DNA from: Gaiellales bacterium
Lineage (GTDB): Bacteria; Actinomycetota; Thermoleophilia; Gaiellales; JAICJC01
Assembly (NCBI GenBank): GCA_036273515.1
Contig: DASUHM010000007.1
Span: 1 to 64,000, forward strand
Direction of reading: 5' to 3'
Length of the DNA stretch: 64,000 bases
The notes below the pieces were generated by a model. That model saw only the letters and a list, made by a program, of their open reading frames with translations. It did no database searches and was not told the origin of the DNA. Below are positions 60,232-64,000 of this stretch, in pieces (positions within the stretch are counted from its first letter, which is position 1; the number at the start of each line of letters is the position of its first letter). Position numbers and translations under genes: made by a program.

Positions 60232-61134
60232 ATGAGGGGACGCACAGCTCTGGCAGGCGCGCTTGCCGCGATCGCAACCGCCGCCGCCCTGCCCGCCACG
60301 GCCGGCGCCGTCAGCGCACCATCCGCGTGCGGCCAGGCGGCGCACGCGCGGCCGGTCATCCGCCACGTGATCGTCATCGTGATGGAAAACCACTCGTCGT
60401 CGCAGGTGATCGGGAAGGCGCCGTTCATGACCGCGCTCGCCAAGCGCTGCGGCCTGGCCACGAACTACCACGGCATCACCCACCCGAGCCTGCCGAACTA
60501 CCTGGCGATGACGAGCGGGAGCACGCACGGCATCCGCTCGGACTGCCAGCCGTTCCAGTGCCCGATCAGGGGGCCGAACCTCTTCACCCAGGTCACGCGC
60601 CACGGCCTGCGCTGGCGCAGCTATGCCGAGTCGATGCCGCGCCCGTGCTACCGCGGCACCACCTCGCTGTACGCAGCCAGGCACGTCCCGGCCGTCTACT
60701 ACACGCGCATCCGGGCCTGCGGCCGGCACGTGCGCTCGCTCGGGCGGCTCGGGAGCGGGCGGCTGCACTTCGCGCTCCACTCCGGCCACGCGCCCGCGCT
60801 CATGTTCGTGACGCCGAACCTCTGCAACGACGCGCACGACTGCCCGCTCGCCCGCGGCGACGCGTGGCTGGCGCGCTGGATCCCGATGATCGTCGCGAGC
60901 CCGACCTACCGCCACGGGCACACCGCGGTGCTCCTGACCTTCGACGAGGGCGGGGGCGGTGGGAACGTCGTCCCGCTGATCGTGCTGTCCCGGTACACGC
61001 CGGTCCATGCGGTGCGCCACCGGCTGCTCACGCACTACTCGCTGCTCCGCGCCACCGAGAAGATGCTCGGGATCAGGCGGTACCTTGGGAAGGCCCGCTC
61101 TGCTCGCGGCCTTCCCAAGGCATTCCACCTGTAG
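60232..61134 (+). CDS. Secreted phosphoesterase (acid phosphatase/phospholipase C-like)
   Basis: 300 aa. A signal peptide (RTALAGALAAIATAAALPATAGA) is followed by the phosphoesterase-family core: HVIVIVMENHSSSQVIG (metal/nucleophile region), THPSLPNYLAMTSGS, FVTPNLCNDAHDC and LLTFDEGGGGGNVVPLIVLS. Several Cys suggest disulfides outside the cell. It likely releases phosphate from esters; the 11-bp repeats upstream fit phosphate control. The last codons contain a perfect 13-bp inverted repeat. Confidence 0.82.
   Translation: MRGRTALAGALAAIATAAALPATAGAVSAPSACGQAAHARPVIRHVIVIVMENHSSSQVIGKAPFMTALAKRCGLATNYHGITHPSLPNYLAMTSGSTHGIRSDCQPFQCPIRGPNLFTQVTRHGLRWRSYAESMPRPCYRGTTSLYAARHVPAVYYTRIRACGRHVRSLGRLGSGRLHFALHSGHAPALMFVTPNLCNDAHDCPLARGDAWLARWIPMIVASPTYRHGHTAVLLTFDEGGGGGNVVPLIVLSRYTPVHAVRHRLLTHYSLLRATEKMLGIRRYLGKARSARGLPKAFHL
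61083..61120 (+). terminator. 13-bp hairpin inside the 3' end of the phosphoesterase gene
   Basis: CCTTGGGAAGGCC and GGCCTTCCCAAGG pair perfectly around a 12-nt loop, within the last 18 codons. It may help end transcription or protect the mRNA end. Confidence 0.45.
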
Positions 61135-61577
61135 GCGAACAGGCGCGCCCGGCTTCCCCCGTATTGTCAGCCTGAGACGATGCGGCGCACGAGCATGATC
61201 TCGAAGCGCCGCTGATCGCGGTTCGCAGAACGCTCCCCCGTCGCAGCGGACGGCCCCATCCGTCGGAGCGCGGTCTCGGCGTGCTTTGCAGCATGCCGCC
61301 TGTCCGCGTTCCTTTCCGCTGCTCCGATGCGCTCGACGATCAACGTGCGACCCTCCTGTTCCGGCCCCGCCACCCGATGACCCCCGTCAGGGCGGCGCGG
61401 CGCCTTCATCTCTGGATAATCACGACCGGGGCAGCGGTCAACGGGTCGGGCGCGTTCCAAACGAACTCCTTACAGACGGCGGCTCGAAAGGGTGTCGTGG
61501 CCGACTTGTGATCGGGGTCGCGCTGCGGTAGACCTGCCTATGCAAATCGCGCATTCCCGACGTCGGAGGAGGGCTCG
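61135..61577. other. 443-base intergenic region without a convincing gene
   Basis: Short open frames exist on both strands (for example 61167-61460 minus, with an Arg-rich C-terminus LVRRIVSG), but codon bias is weak and no family is recognised. A good GGAGGAGG site (61567-61574) at the end serves the next gene. The area is less GC-rich at third positions and may hold a decayed gene. Confidence 0.5.
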
Positions 61578-62045
61578 ATGAAGAGCGCCGTCACCATCAC
61601 CGTCAACGGGGCGCCACGGACGGCGGAGGTCGAGCCGCGGACGCTGCTCGTGCACCTGCTGCGTGAGCACCTGAACCTGACGGGCACCCATGTCGGCTGC
61701 GACACGTCCAACTGCGGGGCGTGCACGGTCTGGCTGGACGGCGAGGCGGTGAAGTCGTGCACGGTCCTGGCCGTCCAGGCGGACGGCCGCGCGGTGACGA
61801 CGATCGAAGCCATCTCCGAGAACGGCGACCTGCATCCGATGCAGCAGGCCTTCCACGAGAACCACGCCCTCCAGTGCGGCTACTGCACGCCGGGCATGGT
61901 GATGACGGCGATCAAACTGCTCGAGGCGAACCCGCAGCCGACCGACGAGGAGATCCGCCACGGGCTCGAGGGCAACCTGTGCCGCTGCACCGGCTACGAG
62001 AACATCGTCGCGGCCGTCCGGGCCGCATCGGGGGTGACGGTCTGA
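61578..62045 (+). CDS. coxS: CO dehydrogenase/xanthine oxidase-family small subunit (2Fe-2S)
   Basis: 155 aa. The N-terminal plant-type [2Fe-2S] cluster is in GCDTSNCGACTVWLDGEAVKSC, and the second cluster is in CGYCTPGMVM plus CRCTGYENIV. It passes electrons from the molybdenum subunit. ATG 61578 follows GGAGGAGG. The stop overlaps the next start (TGATG). Confidence 0.9.
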   Translation: MKSAVTITVNGAPRTAEVEPRTLLVHLLREHLNLTGTHVGCDTSNCGACTVWLDGEAVKSCTVLAVQADGRAVTTIEAISENGDLHPMQQAFHENHALQCGYCTPGMVMTAIKLLEANPQPTDEEIRHGLEGNLCRCTGYENIVAAVRAASGVTV

Positions 62046-64000
62046 TGGCGACGACGGCCGAACACGCGAAGGGCATCGGCGTCGCGGCGCTGCGCAAGGA
62101 GGATCGCAAGTTCCTCACCGGGCGCGGCCGCTTCGTCGATGACATCAAGCTGCCGGGGATGCTGCACATGGCGATCGTGCGCAGCCAGATGCCCCACGCC
62201 GACATCACCGGGATCGACACGGCCGCCGCGGCCGCGATGCCCGGCGTCACCGCCGTCCTCACCGCCGACGACCTGGAGTTCGCCGCCGGCGTGCCGTGCG
62301 CGTCCAACCCGACGGGCGACATGGTGCATCCGGTGCGGTGGCCGCTGGCGAAGGGCCGCGTGCGTCACGTCGGCGAGCCGATCGCGGTCGTGCTCGCCGC
62401 CGACCGCTACGCCGCGCGCGACGCGGCCGACGCCATCGTGGTCGACTACGCGGAGCTGCCCGCGGTGACCGACGTCGATGCCGCCCTGGCCGACGGCGCG
62501 CAGAAGGTGCACGACGAGCTCGACTCGAACGTCGCGGTGATCCTGGCCCACAAGACCGACGGCATCGACGCCGCCTTCGCGAACGCCGCGGTCGTCGTCG
62601 AGCAGACGATCCGAAACCAGCGGCTCATCCACGTGCCCATCGAGACCCGGGGCGTGGTCGCCGACTGGAACCCGGCCAACGACGACCTGGTGGTCCACAG
62701 CTCGACCCAGGTGCCGCACTTCCTGCGCACGTTCCTCGCGATCGTCTGTGGGGTCAGCGAGGCCAAGGTGCGCGCCATCGCCCCGGACGTCGGCGGCGGG
62801 TTCGGCGCCAAGCTGAACGCCTACTCGGAGGAGTTCATCGCCGCCGCGGCGTCGCGCAAGCTGGGCACGCCGGTGAAGTGGATCGAGGAGCGCTCCGAGG
62901 CGATGCTCGCGACCTGCCACGGCCGCGCCCAGACGGCGCACGTGAAGCTCGCGGCCAACCGCGACGGCACGGTGGTCGGGATGCGGGTGCACTACGTGCA
63001 GGACTACGGCTCGTACCTGCAGATGCTGACGCCGCTGATCTCGCAGCTGACGCTGCTGATGGCGCCCGGCGCCTACGCGATCCCCGAGATCGACGTCAAG
63101 GTGACCAACGTCTATACGAACACGGTGCCGACCGATGCCCTGCGCGGCGCCGGCCGCCCCGAGGCCACCCACGCGATCGAGCGGATGATGGACATCCTGG
63201 CGGGCGAGCTCGGCATGAGCCGCACCGAGGTGCGCAGGCGCAACTTCCCGACCGAGTTCCCGTTCACGACGGCCATCGGCCTCCAGTACGACTCGGGCGA
63301 CTACACAAAGACGCTCGACAAGCTGCTCGAGCTCTCCGACGACAAGGCGACATTCGAGCGCCGGCGGGAGGAGGCCGCCGCCCGCGGCAAGCTGCTCGGC
63401 CGCGGCCTCTCGACCTGGGTCGAGGTGTGCGGGTTCGTCCCGTCCGACGTCGCCCGCCACGCGCTCGGGATCACGCCGGGCGGCTGGGAGAGCTCGACGG
63501 TGCGCATCCACCCGACCGGCAAGGTGACGGTCATCACCGGCACCTCGCCGCACGGGCAGGGCCACGCGACGTCGTGGTCGCAGATCGTCGAGACCGAGCT
63601 CGGCATCCCGTTCGACGACGTCGAGGTGATCCACGGCGACACCGCGTTCGCCCCCTACGGCCTCGGCACGTACGGCAGCCGCAGTCTCGCGGTGGGCGGC
63701 ACGGCGGTGCACCTGGCCGCCGGCAAGGTGCGCGACAAGGCGAAGCTCGTCGCCGCTCAGATGCTCGAGGCGTCGCCCGACGACGTCGAGTTCGCCGATG
63801 GCGCCTTTGCGGTGAAGGGCAGCCCCGACAAGCGGGCCACCATCCAGGAGACGGCCTTCCGCGCGTGGCAGGCCTTCGACATGCCGGAGGGGGTGACGCC
63901 GGGGCTCGACGAGACGGTCTTCTGGGATCCACCGAACTGCGTGTTCCCGTTCGGCGCCCACGGCTGCGAGGTCGAGGTCGACCGCGACACCGGCAAGGTC
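62045..64000 (+). CDS. coxL: Molybdenum hydroxylase large subunit, CoxL-like, cut by window end
   Basis: 652 codons of about 780-800 are present. The start has RKEDRKFLTGRGRFVDDIKLPGMLHMAIVRS, then IAPDVGGGFGAKLNAYSEE (cofactor loop), WIEERSEAML, and the active-site loop DALRGAGRPEATHAIERMMD. That loop resembles form II (AYRGAGR) rather than the form I Cys-containing loop, so CO may not be the substrate; another aldehyde or heterocycle is possible. The medium FAD subunit gene is not between coxS and coxL and may lie beyond the window. Confidence 0.88.
   Translation, partial: MATTAEHAKGIGVAALRKEDRKFLTGRGRFVDDIKLPGMLHMAIVRSQMPHADITGIDTAAAAAMPGVTAVLTADDLEFAAGVPCASNPTGDMVHPVRWPLAKGRVRHVGEPIAVVLAADRYAARDAADAIVVDYAELPAVTDVDAALADGAQKVHDELDSNVAVILAHKTDGIDAAFANAAVVVEQTIRNQRLIHVPIETRGVVADWNPANDDLVVHSSTQVPHFLRTFLAIVCGVSEAKVRAIAPDVGGGFGAKLNAYSEEFIAAAASRKLGTPVKWIEERSEAMLATCHGRAQTAHVKLAANRDGTVVGMRVHYVQDYGSYLQMLTPLISQLTLLMAPGAYAIPEIDVKVTNVYTNTVPTDALRGAGRPEATHAIERMMDILAGELGMSRTEVRRRNFPTEFPFTTAIGLQYDSGDYTKTLDKLLELSDDKATFERRREEAAARGKLLGRGLSTWVEVCGFVPSDVARHALGITPGGWESSTVRIHPTGKVTVITGTSPHGQGHATSWSQIVETELGIPFDDVEVIHGDTAFAPYGLGTYGSRSLAVGGTAVHLAAGKVRDKAKLVAAQMLEASPDDVEFADGAFAVKGSPDKRATIQETAFRAWQAFDMPEGVTPGLDETVFWDPPNCVFPFGAHGCEVEVDRDTGKV

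Noticed and set aside
61167-61460. Possible 97-aa minus-strand gene
   Set aside because: Weak codon bias, no ribosome site and no family resemblance.

Overview
This is a high-GC chromosomal window, inferred to come from an actinobacterium, possibly of the Thermoleophilia/Gaiellales type. The evidence is the order rpsF-ssb-rpsR-rplI-dnaB-purA, the strong G/C bias at third codon positions, and the many start codons (often GTG) sitting 6-9 nt after a TANNNT -10 hexamer, as expected for leaderless mRNAs. No rRNA, tRNA, CRISPR array, transposase or phage gene was seen.

Layout. Positions 1-6,150 hold housekeeping genes: a metallo-hydrolase, a Glu-Pro repeat protein, the ribosomal/replication operon and purA. 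Positions 6,400-16,500 hold a cyclase/ATPase/TPR sensor, a sarcosine/dimethylglycine dehydrogenase-like flavoprotein next to a choline-kinase-like enzyme, a PabB-like protein, an acetyltransferase and a second kinase-fold protein. Positions 16,500-24,030 hold a sulfurtransferase, then a GlnT/GmaS-like amide ligase with a three-gene split glutamate-synthase set (N-methylglutamate synthase-like) and an unknown 140-aa partner. Positions 24,030-28,800 are accessory: gene remnants, secreted or anchored proteins, tandem zinc-ribbon membrane proteins, an M14 peptidase, an EamA transporter and a remnant of a gamma-glutamyl-amide hydrolase.

Positions 28,880-40,220 form a catabolic island. An IclR regulator and a flavin amine oxidase share a palindromic operator. 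A six-gene minus-strand operon (FAH-type hydrolase, HpaB-type monooxygenase, acetoacetate-decarboxylase-like protein, aldehyde dehydrogenase, P450, glutamine-synthetase-like ligase) diverges from a CMD/FAH pair. A flavin reductase nearby could serve the HpaB-type enzyme. Positions 40,440-45,000 hold a helix-turn-helix/TPR regulator, an orphan histidine kinase, an acyl-CoA dehydrogenase and an MFS transporter. Positions 45,000-58,340 look like a glycated-amine (fructosamine) utilisation locus: M20 hydrolase, LacI regulator, FrlB-like deglycase, FrlD-like kinase, class III aminotransferase, a peptide ABC importer with two paralogous binding proteins and no ATPase, a PLP decarboxylase, a VOC protein and a sugar epimerase. 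The rest holds a disulfide reductase-like flavoprotein, MscL, a secreted phosphoesterase and the start of a carbon monoxide dehydrogenase-like operon (small subunit, then a large subunit cut by the window end).

The main themes are catabolism of amines and methylated or glycated nitrogen compounds. The most unusual DNA features are a family of hairpins whose flanking arms differ but stay complementary, an in-frame duplication of the C-terminal codons of the GXGXG subunit gene around a small hairpin insertion, and several compact promoters whose -10 boxes lie inside operator palindromes.
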